From NCBI GenBank assembly GCA_022425725.1, contig JAKMEY010000027.1:1-45652 (forward strand): a DNA stretch of 45,652 nt, read 5' to 3'. The stretch is from Ilumatobacteraceae bacterium. GTDB taxonomy: Bacteria > Actinomycetota > Acidimicrobiia > Acidimicrobiales > Ilumatobacteraceae. Below, in pieces: positions 1 through 8,176 of this stretch (position 1 is its first letter; every line of letters starts with the position of its first letter). A program made the position numbers and the translations under genes. The notes under the pieces are model-generated. The model had not been told where the DNA came from, made no database searches, and saw nothing but the letters and a program-made list of their open reading frames with translations.

Positions 1-1373
1 ACTCCGAACGTTTCGGGGCTGTTGTGATTCTTCGTGTCCGAGTATTGCAATGGATCGGCGCACGTTCGTATTCGCTGTATCTCTGGCATTGGCCGATACT
101 CGTGCTGGCCGCTGCCACCCTCCAACGGTCACTGGCGTGGCATGAGACTGCGGTTGCTCTCCTCGCTGCTCTTGCCATCTCAGCACTCGGCTATCGCTGC
201 ATCGAACATCCGTTACGGCGATCGCAACGGCTCACCGGGCGGCCCAGGTTGAGCTATGTGCTTGGGGCAGGTCTTCTCGCCGCCACTGCGCTCACCGGGG
301 TTGCCACCTCTCGCTACCAGCCCACCATTGCCACCGGTGTCATCGCCGAAGCGCCGTCGCTTGACACCCCGACCACAACCACGGTCGCCCCAACGACGAC
401 GACAATTTCTTCGTCGCCAACTGTCGCTGTGGTGTCGACGACCGAGGTGCCGACCACCACGACACTTCCCCCTCTCGTTGACAACCGAGATGCTCAACCG
501 ATCGCCGCTGTCGTTGAGGCACTCAGCAACCCGGTGCTTCCCGACAACGTTCGACCCAGTGTGTATGAGGCACCAAACGACACCAGCTCTCTTTATGACA
601 CCAACTGTCACCAATTCATGGCGTCCACGGTCGCAGATGGATGCGTGTTTGGAGACGTTGACAGCGAGTTCACCATTGGCCTCATCGGCGACAGCCATGC
701 GGCCCAGTGGTTTGCCGCAGTCAACACCATTGCTACTGAACGCGGCTGGAGACTTATTGCGCATACGCAAGGTGGGTGCCCGCTTCTCGATGTTGTCACC
801 TGGAACCGAGGTGCTGACGCCGTGTTCAACCACTGCGCTCCGTGGCGAGACTCCGTCATCGATGCACTCGAACGCGAGAAGGTGGAGGTGGTCATCATGT
901 CGCAACACTGGGGTCTCTTAGAAGCCTCGACTCGAGAGGCGGTCCCCGCTGCAGTATGGGAGCGCGACCTTCCAGGGCTTTTCACCCGACTCAGAGATGC
1001 AGGGATGGAGCCGGTTCTTTTCCTTGACTCGCCTGACCCTTACGGGTCGGTGCCAGCGTGCGCCGCATCACACCAGACCGACCTCACCTCATGCGAACCA
1101 GGGGTATTACGAAACACCGAACGGGCCGTTCGAACTGTTGCCCTATCTATTGCTAGTGAGATGTCGGTCGGCCTCATCGACCCCCACGTGTGGCTCTGCG
1201 TCGATGCCACTCCCAACGACGAGGTCGACACCACTCGCTGCCCCGTGGTGATCGGCGACATTTTGGTGTACCGAGATAGTCATCACCTGTCGAACACATT
1301 TGTCGAGTGGTTTACACCGATCTTGGCTTCCGAACTCGTCGACTGGTTCACCGCGCAGTCAGACTTGTCGTAA
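1..1373 (+). CDS. Acyltransferase 3 / SGNH-hydrolase protein, 5' truncated by window edge
   Basis: This is the C-terminal part of an OafA/YrhL-type membrane O-acyltransferase. The frame is open to the left edge (first full codon at position 3), so the GTG at 24 is probably internal. It keeps the motif YSLYLWHWP, which is characteristic of the end of the acyltransferase-3 domain, then a helix ending in EHPLRR, one more membrane segment, and a Thr/Pro-rich linker at about 340-480. A C-terminal SGNH esterase-like domain follows, with GDSHAAQW near base 690 and DSHHLS near base 1276 supplying the expected Ser, Asp and His. Such proteins transfer acetyl or other acyl groups to cell-surface glycans, with the SGNH domain outside the membrane. 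The protein at 3755-6004 is a full-length paralogue with matching linker and SGNH motifs. The family is clear; the substrate is unknown. Confidence 0.88.
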   Translation, partial: SERFGAVVILRVRVLQWIGARSYSLYLWHWPILVLAAATLQRSLAWHETAVALLAALAISALGYRCIEHPLRRSQRLTGRPRLSYVLGAGLLAATALTGVATSRYQPTIATGVIAEAPSLDTPTTTTVAPTTTTISSSPTVAVVSTTEVPTTTTLPPLVDNRDAQPIAAVVEALSNPVLPDNVRPSVYEAPNDTSSLYDTNCHQFMASTVADGCVFGDVDSEFTIGLIGDSHAAQWFAAVNTIATERGWRLIAHTQGGCPLLDVVTWNRGADAVFNHCAPWRDSVIDALEREKVEVVIMSQHWGLLEASTREAVPAAVWERDLPGLFTRLRDAGMEPVLFLDSPDPYGSVPACAASHQTDLTSCEPGVLRNTERAVRTVALSIASEMSVGLIDPHVWLCVDATPNDEVDTTRCPVVIGDILVYRDSHHLSNTFVEWFTPILASELVDWFTAQSDLS

Positions 1374-1402
1374 TTCAACAAGAGTCAACCGGGGGGTTCG
1401 CC

Positions 1403-2851
1403 ATGTCAGATAAGGAAATGCATTGGTGGTCAACAACAGAAACTGCTCAGCGCATTGCAGCCAAGGAAGTGTCGAGTCGAGAGGTACTCGAACACATGGT
1501 CGACAGAGCAGATCGACTCGACGGTCAGATCAACGCAATCATCCAACGCGATCTTGATCGCGCTCGAGCAACGGCGAATGCGGCTGATGCTGCAATCGCC
1601 GCAGGTCAGCCCCTCGGACCTTTGCATGGCGTTCCTATGACGGTCAAAGACTCGTTCCAGACCGAGGGCTGCATCACCACCTCAGGGGCCCCAGAGCTTG
1701 CCGACTTTGTTCCTTCGGAGGATGCCGACCCGGTGGCGCGTGTGCGTGACGCCGGTGCGGTGATCTGGGGGAAGACCAATTTGCCGATTTGGGCTGGAGA
1801 TATCCAGTCATACAACGAGGTCTATGGAACGACGCTGAACCCGTTTAACCCGGATCGCACCTGCGGTGGTTCGTCGGGCGGATCAGCCGCGTCGCTCGCT
1901 ATGGGCTTCACTTCCCTGGAGATTGGTAGCGACATCGGCGGTTCGATTCGTGTGCCGGCGCACTACTCAGGGGTCGTCGGACATAAGCCGTCATTCGGCA
2001 TTGTTCCTTCGCACGGGCAAATTCCTGGAATGCCGGGCACGTTCAGTCAGGCTGATATCGCGGTCACCGGCCCGATGGCTCGGCATGTCGAAGACCTTGA
2101 ACTCGCGATGGACATCCTCATCGGGCCCGACCGATGGAACGCGCCGGGCTGGAGGGTTGACCTCCCAGCACCCCGTCAAGAGTCAGCCAGCGACCTGCGC
2201 GTCGCCGCGTGGATCGATGACGACGCATACCCAGTTGATGGCGACACCAACCGTGTGCTTACCGACCTCGTTCACACCTTGACGGGAGCCGGGGTATCGG
2301 TTGATACCGGTGCCCGGCCGGGCTTCACGCTTGAGAAAGCGGTCGATGTGTTCCAGCGCCTTCTCTACGCAGCGCTCTCGGGCGGTCACCCTCGCGAAAA
2401 ACTTGACCATATGGCTGCAGATAGTTCTGACACACCACTCGGATACGTCAAGCGCAACACTGCAATGCGCCATCGTGACTGGCTCAGCAATCATGAGCGC
2501 CGGCTGCAGATTCGTAAGCAATGGGAAGAGTTCTTCCACGATTTCGACATCATGCTGATGCCGGTGCAACCACGAGATGCGATTGAACATGACCATTCAG
2601 AGCCACAGTTTGATCGCACCGTCATGATCGACGGAGTTCAGCGTCCGTATACCGACCTGTTCACTTGGGTCGGGCCGTCTGGTGTTGCCTTCCTCCCATC
2701 GACGGTGGTGCCGGTTGGAATGTCGTCAGCGGGTCTGCCCATCGGGGTTCAAATCGTCGCCCCGTATCTCGAAGACCGCACGGCGATGCATTTTGCCAAG
2801 TTGGTCAGCGCACTGTGCGGTGGGTGCCCAAGGCCGGCAGCCGCCGGCTAA
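1403..2851 (+). CDS. Amidase signature family protein
   Basis: A 482-residue amidase of the GatA/AmiC type, hydrolysing a carboxamide. The Ser-cisSer-Lys triad is visible: Lys82 in GVPMTVKDSF, the cis-Ser in CGGSSGGS (residues 154-161) and the nucleophile Ser181 in DIGGSIRVPA. I chose the ATG at 1403 because a G-rich ribosome site (GGGGGG at 1391-1396) lies just upstream; an in-frame start at 1307 would overlap the preceding gene. No gatB or gatC lies nearby, so a general amidase is likelier than the Glu-tRNA amidotransferase subunit. The last codons contain a small GCCGGC-AGCC-GCCGGC hairpin. The substrate cannot be read from the sequence. Confidence 0.9.
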   Translation: MSDKEMHWWSTTETAQRIAAKEVSSREVLEHMVDRADRLDGQINAIIQRDLDRARATANAADAAIAAGQPLGPLHGVPMTVKDSFQTEGCITTSGAPELADFVPSEDADPVARVRDAGAVIWGKTNLPIWAGDIQSYNEVYGTTLNPFNPDRTCGGSSGGSAASLAMGFTSLEIGSDIGGSIRVPAHYSGVVGHKPSFGIVPSHGQIPGMPGTFSQADIAVTGPMARHVEDLELAMDILIGPDRWNAPGWRVDLPAPRQESASDLRVAAWIDDDAYPVDGDTNRVLTDLVHTLTGAGVSVDTGARPGFTLEKAVDVFQRLLYAALSGGHPREKLDHMAADSSDTPLGYVKRNTAMRHRDWLSNHERRLQIRKQWEEFFHDFDIMLMPVQPRDAIEHDHSEPQFDRTVMIDGVQRPYTDLFTWVGPSGVAFLPSTVVPVGMSSAGLPIGVQIVAPYLEDRTAMHFAKLVSALCGGCPRPAAAG

Positions 2852-2880
2852 TCACCGCAGCGCCAACATCGCTTGTTTCG

Positions 2881-3321
2881 TCAAGCGACCTGAGTGATGA
2901 TGACCGCAGCAATAACTGTTCGAGCGCTCCAACCAATGGTTCGAACCCAGTTCGACACCACTAACCGTCTAACGACCGAGTCGATCTCACCTTGCGTCAA
3001 AGGTGTTGCGAGTTGGGCGTGACGTGGCACCTGCAAAGCGATCGTGCTCAGCAAGACGATGGCAAGGAGCACTCCCCCAATGAATGGCAGCCAACGTGAT
3101 ACTCCATCGGGCGGGCTCAGGAACAGCGCAATTGCGGTGAGGCCCTCGACCAGCATCGGCAAACCAACGACATATGAGGTGCGCCGCTGATTCTCTTCGG
3201 CGTGGGCAGGCGATACCTCAGATGGGATTCGAGCGAAGAGCGGATAGTGCACAACCTGGGTGAACCAAATCACTCCGGTCATTACCGCAGCAGCAATGAG
3301 GTGAACGGTAGAGATGATCAC
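2881..3321 (-). CDS. Small integral membrane protein, unknown function
   Basis: A 146-residue protein with about four predicted membrane helices (N-terminal VIISTVHLIAAAVMTGVIWF, two central hydrophobic stretches, and a C-terminal helix ending IAAVIITQVA). The opening pattern of a His in the first helix followed by FTQVVHYPLF resembles small conserved bacterial membrane proteins of unknown role. I chose the GTG at 3321, preceded by AGG at a short distance; a longer reading would cross into the divergent gene at 3363. It converges on the amidase with a 29-bp gap and is divergent from the DUF2256-DUF3253 gene, with 41 bp between the starts. Confidence 0.7.
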   Translation of the reverse strand: MIISTVHLIAAAVMTGVIWFTQVVHYPLFARIPSEVSPAHAEENQRRTSYVVGLPMLVEGLTAIALFLSPPDGVSRWLPFIGGVLLAIVLLSTIALQVPRHAQLATPLTQGEIDSVVRRLVVSNWVRTIGWSARTVIAAVIITQVA

Positions 3322-3362
3322 AGTCCTGCACGATCTTTCATGAGGATTTAGCCTGCCCGACC

Positions 3363-3746
3363 ATGGCCCGTTCGTCCACATCTGCGCCCGATCTGAAATG
3401 GTGCGCCCGGTGCGGACGCGAAATTGAGTGGCGCAAAAAGTGGGAACACAACTGGCACTCGGTGAAGTGGTGTTCGACCGCCTGTCGTCAGCGTGGTCTC
3501 ACCGACCTCGACCGGTCTCTCGAAGCCATGATCATTCATTTGCTGCAACAACGATCTCGAACCGCAACGATCTGCCCAAGTGAAGCGGCACGCGCAGTTC
3601 GACCTGAGCAGTGGAGTGACCTCATGGACGACACGCGCTGCGCTGCCCGACGCCTTGTTGCCACGGGCGCAATCGACATCGTGCAGAAGGGAGACGTAGT
3701 TGACCCTTCAACCGCGAAAGGTCCGATCAGACTCCGGATTCGCTGA
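3363..3746 (+). CDS. DUF2256-DUF3253 two-domain protein
   Basis: A 127-residue soluble protein. Residues about 12-45 match DUF2256: CARCGREIEWRKKWEHNW, then WCSTACRQR, a Cys4 zinc-knuckle pattern. Residues about 50-127 match DUF3253: TICPSEAARAV, then AARRLVATGAIDIVQKG and the ending DPSTAKGPIRLRIR, a small winged-helix-like fold. Both domains are of unknown function. DUF2256 proteins are often encoded beside photolyase/cryptochrome genes, but none is present here. The gene converges on the acyltransferase at 3755 with only 8 bp between stop codons. The domain assignment is from motif recognition and is firm; the function is not known. Confidence 0.85.
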   Translation: MARSSTSAPDLKWCARCGREIEWRKKWEHNWHSVKWCSTACRQRGLTDLDRSLEAMIIHLLQQRSRTATICPSEAARAVRPEQWSDLMDDTRCAARRLVATGAIDIVQKGDVVDPSTAKGPIRLRIR

Positions 3747-3754
3747 CACTGACG

Positions 3755-6004
3755 TCAACGACTGAGGTCGCCAAACAGTGCGAGCTCGAGTACCGGGCGC
3801 ATGAATTCTGATGCCGTTGTGCTCAGGTGGGTTGCGTCTCGGTACAGCAAAATGTCGCCCACCATCATCGGGCATGTGCGATCGGTGCAGAACCAGTCGG
3901 TGGTGTCGATGAACTCCAAACTGCGCTGAGTTGCAATCGAATATTCGATTTCGATTCGGTCTTGAACGATGGCTGCCTCTCTACTGTTTGAGCACACGCT
4001 CGCCGAAAACAAGTTGCTCGATAAACAATTCGAAGGAAGATCTCTTGCGTTCGGGTTATCACCGAGCATGACGAGACGGGAGGTCAGCGGAGCGACTCGA
4101 TCAACCGTTTCCGCCATGCCAGCGCTCCACTCCACACCTGAGTTGGGGTACTCATGCGATGCCGTCATCACAATGAGATCTGGTTCAAGTTCATTCATTC
4201 TCTCAATTGCGGCGTCCCGCCATATTGGACACTGCTGAGCGAGGATGGCGGTCGGAATCGCAACACTGGCGGTCGGGCAACCACCTTTGGCGAGGACAAC
4301 GAGTTCAATTTCTCGGTCAACTGCGATCTCTTCCAAGGCGGGGAACCAGTGGGCTGCATGCGAGTCGCCGTAGAGCACCATCGTGAATTCGCTTCCTTGT
4401 GATCCATAACGACAGTCATGCACTTCAGGGTCAACCCCGATGTTCACGCATCCGTCGTCGTAAATCTGCGCCTTGTCATCAACAGCTGCTGCTATCGATG
4501 GCCGCAGATTGTTCGGCACGGTGTCAACCGCTGCACCTTTTGCAAGTACCTCGTGTACCGAGGTAATGAGGTTGTCGAGTGTGAGCGGAACGGTTGTTGT
4601 TGAAGCCACCGTTGTCGCCACTGTCGGTGCGGTCTCATCGGGGCTGGCGTTCGGTTGGTCGGAAACCACGGGTTGTTGTGACACCTGCGGAACTGTCGTG
4701 GTCATTGCCGGTGGAACGGGGTCGAAGATCAATGTCGGAGCCGACGCGCTCACGCCCGTGTCGAGGCTTGGCAAGGCGACTCGGACAGCAAGGGCCAGCA
4801 ACACGCTTGCTGCGATGATGCCGCCTCCCAACTGGAGGCCTCGGCGTGGAGTGCCTGCAACCCAACGCGAATGACGCACCGGATTCTCGATGATGCGAAG
4901 CGAGACTGACGACAGGCCGACTGCAACTGCGATCACGAGCGCAGTTTCGATGATCCCCAATGGCCCCCACCGCACTTGAGCGAGAACCAGTAATGGCCAA
5001 TGCCACAGGTACAGTCCATATGAGCGTTCGCCAAGCCACTGCAAGGGACGAAAGCGAAGAAGTCGGGCAGCCGACCAGTAGCTCTGACGGCTCTCTCCCC
5101 CGACCACCACAAGCGCCGTTGCGAGTACAGGAATCATCGCGAGTACGCCCGGGAATGCGTACGACTCATCGATATCGATCGCAACGACGACGATCATCGC
5201 GAGGCCTACCCACGCACCCATCGTTCGAAGCCGCCTCGATGTCGCAGAAAACACCGGCGCCCAAATCGCAATCGCGGCCCCAACACCGAGCTCACCCATT
5301 CGAGCAGGCAGCAGGTAAAACGCCGCTGTCGGGTTGGTCTGGGTCAACACCACTGACAGCAGCACTGAGCACCCAATAACTGCGACCACGGCTCTTCCAG
5401 CAGCACTCCGAACATCGCCCCGACCTCGGGTCACCGCAATGAGGAGCACCGGCCATACGAGATAAAACTGCTCTTCAACAGCGAGTGACCAATAATGCAG
5501 TAGCGGCGATGGAGACGACGCAGCAAGCTGTGCTCCGAAGTAGTCGCCGAGTTGGAATGCGAACCTGAAGTTCACCATAAAGCCCGACGATGCAACTGCG
5601 TCCGTAATCACCGATCGAACTGCGAAGGGAGCGAGAATGAGCCACGACGCAACCACGGTGGCCACAATCACGACCGCAGAAATCGGAAGGAGGCGTCGGG
5701 CGCGCCGAGCCCAGAACGCAGGTAACGCAATTGAACCGGTGGCTTCGAGCTCATCGACGAGAAGTCGAGTAATGAGGTATCCCGACAGCACGAAGAAGAC
5801 GTCGACACCGATGAAGCCACCCGGCATCCACGAGGGTCGGGCATGAAAGATGATGACGAGCAGAACTGCAAGGCCTCTTAGGCCTTCAATATCGGTTCGA
5901 AATGCCCTGGTTGCCGAGGGGTTGGGAGACGTCCTCGGGGCAGATTGCACGCTCTTACGGTACGCGAATCTGGTGCACCTGTGCCGCTTTCTCGACCGGC
6001 CCAT
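3755..6004 (-). CDS. Acyltransferase 3 family protein with C-terminal SGNH domain
   Basis: A 749-residue membrane O-acyltransferase of the OafA/YrhL type. The N-terminus begins RTDIEGLRGLAVLLVIIFH, whose His is the conserved catalytic residue of the family, followed by GGFIGVDVFFVLSGYLIT and the late motif YGLYLWHWP; about ten membrane helices lie in residues 35-420. A Thr/Pro/Val-rich linker leads to a C-terminal SGNH domain with GDSHAAHW and a closing DATHLS. It probably acylates a surface polysaccharide, with the SGNH domain on the outer face. I chose the ATG at 6004; the TTG at 6010 and a GTG about 20 codons in are alternatives, and no strong ribosome site decides. It is a paralogue of the truncated protein at the left edge. 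Confidence 0.92.
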   Translation of the reverse strand: MGRSRKRHRCTRFAYRKSVQSAPRTSPNPSATRAFRTDIEGLRGLAVLLVIIFHARPSWMPGGFIGVDVFFVLSGYLITRLLVDELEATGSIALPAFWARRARRLLPISAVVIVATVVASWLILAPFAVRSVITDAVASSGFMVNFRFAFQLGDYFGAQLAASSPSPLLHYWSLAVEEQFYLVWPVLLIAVTRGRGDVRSAAGRAVVAVIGCSVLLSVVLTQTNPTAAFYLLPARMGELGVGAAIAIWAPVFSATSRRLRTMGAWVGLAMIVVVAIDIDESYAFPGVLAMIPVLATALVVVGGESRQSYWSAARLLRFRPLQWLGERSYGLYLWHWPLLVLAQVRWGPLGIIETALVIAVAVGLSSVSLRIIENPVRHSRWVAGTPRRGLQLGGGIIAASVLLALAVRVALPSLDTGVSASAPTLIFDPVPPAMTTTVPQVSQQPVVSDQPNASPDETAPTVATTVASTTTVPLTLDNLITSVHEVLAKGAAVDTVPNNLRPSIAAAVDDKAQIYDDGCVNIGVDPEVHDCRYGSQGSEFTMVLYGDSHAAHWFPALEEIAVDREIELVVLAKGGCPTASVAIPTAILAQQCPIWRDAAIERMNELEPDLIVMTASHEYPNSGVEWSAGMAETVDRVAPLTSRLVMLGDNPNARDLPSNCLSSNLFSASVCSNSREAAIVQDRIEIEYSIATQRSLEFIDTTDWFCTDRTCPMMVGDILLYRDATHLSTTASEFMRPVLELALFGDLSR

Positions 6005-6042
6005 CTTCAATTGTTAGCGATCAACATGCGAACATCGCAGGT

Positions 6043-6384
6043 ATGAACCTCATCCACCTCCTCAAAGTCGCTCCGGTGGCCGTCCTCCTCGTTGCATGTG
6101 GTGGCGCTTCGGACACCTACACCTCTGAGATGGAGGCTGAGTACCTTGAGCTCTGCATTCAAGAGGCTGAGGCCAGTCTGATGAACGAGACCGAGATCGA
6201 TGCCGATACTGCGAGCGATGTTGCGACCGATTACTGCGAGTGCACCTGGTCGGAAATCACATCGACTCTCGCCGTAGAGAACTTCAACGAAATGGATGCT
6301 GCAGTATCTGTTGGCGGAGCGATGCCAGCCGAGCTCAATGCCATCATTGAGACGTGCGCCGAGAGAGTATTCACCGCTCTCTAA
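6043..6384 (+). CDS. Small predicted lipoprotein, unknown function
   Basis: A 113-residue protein beginning MNLIHLLKVAPVAVLLVACGG. The lipobox LLVAC places Cys19 as the lipidated residue, so the mature protein should sit on the outer face of the membrane. The mature part is acidic and has three further Cys residues (LELCIQEAE, YCECTWSE, IETCAERVF). I see no known domain. It starts 38 bp from the divergent acyltransferase and converges on the unknown gene at 6400. The longer reading from 5902 would overlap the acyltransferase gene and lose the signal peptide, so the ATG at 6043 is preferred. Confidence 0.75.
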   Translation: MNLIHLLKVAPVAVLLVACGGASDTYTSEMEAEYLELCIQEAEASLMNETEIDADTASDVATDYCECTWSEITSTLAVENFNEMDAAVSVGGAMPAELNAIIETCAERVFTAL

Positions 6385-6399
6385 CGTCGTTAGGCGGCG

Positions 6400-6810
6400 C
6401 TACGGGTCAATGATGACGGCTCGAAGTGAATCCTCATCGATGTCGACGGCTAGCCAGAGCGGACGGTCATTTTCTGCGCGCTCCGGAATGGTTGTTGCGA
6501 ACGTGAGGCTTCGAGCCTCGGCAACGTCAAGCAGAAACTCTTTGTGAAGCCTGAGATCGAACACGACTGCGAACGCTGCCGTGACCGGTCGAGAGAGTCG
6601 AACTCCAAGCACGACAACATCGCCCGTTTTCACCGCAGCAGTTGCGACATCACCAATTCCGTCGATCGCATGAACCCGCGGAAGGTCGGCAATCTCGGGG
6701 TGCTCTGATACATCAATCACCACCGTTGGAAGCGTTGCGCCGTCGTCTCCGATCGTGTGGCCGACCTCTTGCGCGATGAGCAATGGAGGTTCTGTTTCAG
6801 CACTGGGCAT
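6400..6810 (-). CDS. Hypothetical soluble protein
   Basis: A 136-residue acidic protein without signal peptide or membrane segment. It is rich in alternating hydrophobic stretches (TLPTVVIDVSE, TGDVVVLGVRLSRPVTAAFAVVFDL), suggesting a mostly beta fold, and ends RAVIIDP. I do not recognise a family. It converges on the lipoprotein with a 15-bp gap and is divergent from the glycoside hydrolase, with 77 bp between the starts. The reading frame has normal composition for the region, and the opposite-strand reading through it has no recognisable domain. Start choice (ATG at 6810) is not backed by a clear ribosome site. Confidence 0.6.
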   Translation of the reverse strand: MPSAETEPPLLIAQEVGHTIGDDGATLPTVVIDVSEHPEIADLPRVHAIDGIGDVATAAVKTGDVVVLGVRLSRPVTAAFAVVFDLRLHKEFLLDVAEARSLTFATTIPERAENDRPLWLAVDIDEDSLRAVIIDP

Positions 6811-6887
6811 CGACTAGTTGTACTGGTGGGACAACAACGAGTGCTAGTCGTGCTCATCCTCGCTACGGGGCATGGTGTGCACGCTCG

Positions 6888-8126
6888 ATGAGCCACAAGA
6901 GCCGCCCAACTTCCGTCGGTCGCTACTCTTCGTTTGTGGCCAGTATCTCTGATTTCCCTGACTTTGTGTGGTCGATTGGCGAGGAGGGTTCTGACCCGAT
7001 CGTGATGCGCCAAGGCGAGCGTTTCAGGCAGGACCAGTTCGCTCAATCTGGCCACGACCAACTCATGGAAGACGACCTCGCCGCAATTGCTGGCCTCGGC
7101 GTCGGCATCGTTCGGTACGGAACTCCATGGAGGCTGGCTGAGCCACGCCCGGGAGTGTACGACTGGTCTCGTTGGGACAGGGCGTTCAGCGCATGCGATG
7201 ACGCAGGGCTTGAGCCAATCGTCGAGTTTTTGCACTTTGGATTACCCGATCACTACTCAGGGTTCATTGAGTCCGATTGGGTCGACGGCTTCGTTTCCTA
7301 CGTTGCGGCCTTTCTCGAGCGCTATGACACTCCGAAATGGTTCACCCCGATCAACGAGCCCGGCATCACTGCGCGACTTTCTGCTCGCTATGGAATCTGG
7401 AATGACATGGTGGCATCGGCTGAAGGCCATGCCCAGGCCTTGGCGAATGTCGTGCAGGCCAATCTTGAAGCCGTCGACCTCATTCGCAACGACCGCAATG
7501 GGCTCTGGATCGGTTCTGAAGGATTCGATATTCCGGTTGCCGTCATCGACACCCCGGATGCTGCTGCGGAAGTCGCTCGAGAACGGGCACTCGGGTGGCT
7601 CGTGTGGGATCTCCACTTCGGCGTTGATCCTGGGGTTGCTGGTTACTTCGACATGATTGATGCTCAGCAACTCGACCGAATTCGAACCCTCGCTGCTTCT
7701 GATGGGCTTGTTGCCGGGCTCGATATTTATCCGATCTCGGTGAATGCACTTGGTGGTGTGCGCCCCGATTGGTCTACCGAAGAACTCATTCACCTGGCCG
7801 AGGAAGAGATTGCACGCTGGCATGATCGCTACGACCAGCCGTTCTGGATTGCCGAGACGTCAAACTTGACGCTTCCCATCGACCAGCAAATTCCTTGGCT
7901 CGAAGCATTTACGTCGGCTCTTGGCCGGCTCCGTTCGAACGGGCGGCCCGCAAGAGGGCTTTGCTGGTATAGCCGCGGTGACCAATTTGATTGGCAGACC
8001 GCTCTCATTGAACCTTCCGGGGCAGTCACCGAAGTTGGTCTGTTTGACACCGAGCGGAATGCCCGTCCGGTAGCGGCGAGATTTCAAGAACTCGCGTCGG
8101 GTCCGCCGGAGATACTCTCTTTTTAG
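6888..8126 (+). CDS. Family 1-like glycoside hydrolase (clan GH-A barrel)
   Basis: A 412-residue (beta/alpha)8 protein. FTPINEP (Glu157) matches the acid/base motif of clan GH-A, in the long form NEPGITARLSARYGIW seen in glycosyl-hydrolase-like domains that are elsewhere fused to dTDP-4-dehydrorhamnose reductases. Early residues IVRYGTPWRLAEPRPGVYDWS fit the same group. At the end of the barrel, where GH1 enzymes carry ENG, this protein has IAETSN, so Glu323 could be the nucleophile but the motif is altered. No signal peptide is seen, so it is probably cytoplasmic. I chose the ATG at 6888; a GTG at 6939 is possible. A retaining beta-glycosidase is the simplest reading, with weakened activity an alternative. 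Confidence 0.75.
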   Translation: MSHKSRPTSVGRYSSFVASISDFPDFVWSIGEEGSDPIVMRQGERFRQDQFAQSGHDQLMEDDLAAIAGLGVGIVRYGTPWRLAEPRPGVYDWSRWDRAFSACDDAGLEPIVEFLHFGLPDHYSGFIESDWVDGFVSYVAAFLERYDTPKWFTPINEPGITARLSARYGIWNDMVASAEGHAQALANVVQANLEAVDLIRNDRNGLWIGSEGFDIPVAVIDTPDAAAEVARERALGWLVWDLHFGVDPGVAGYFDMIDAQQLDRIRTLAASDGLVAGLDIYPISVNALGGVRPDWSTEELIHLAEEEIARWHDRYDQPFWIAETSNLTLPIDQQIPWLEAFTSALGRLRSNGRPARGLCWYSRGDQFDWQTALIEPSGAVTEVGLFDTERNARPVAARFQELASGPPEILSF

Positions 8127-8176
8127 AAATGGTTCTCAGCGTCTGCGGGCGTCCTCAACGAATTGCCGCGTATCCG

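Noticed and set aside
213..908. Long minus-strand open frame opposite the left acyltransferase
   Set aside because: It shadows the real gene; its translation is low in complexity and shows no domain.
2833..2848. GCCGGC-AGCC-GCCGGC hairpin at the end of the amidase gene as a terminator
   Set aside because: Only 6 bp, lies inside the coding region and has no T tract; kept as a note in the gene entry.
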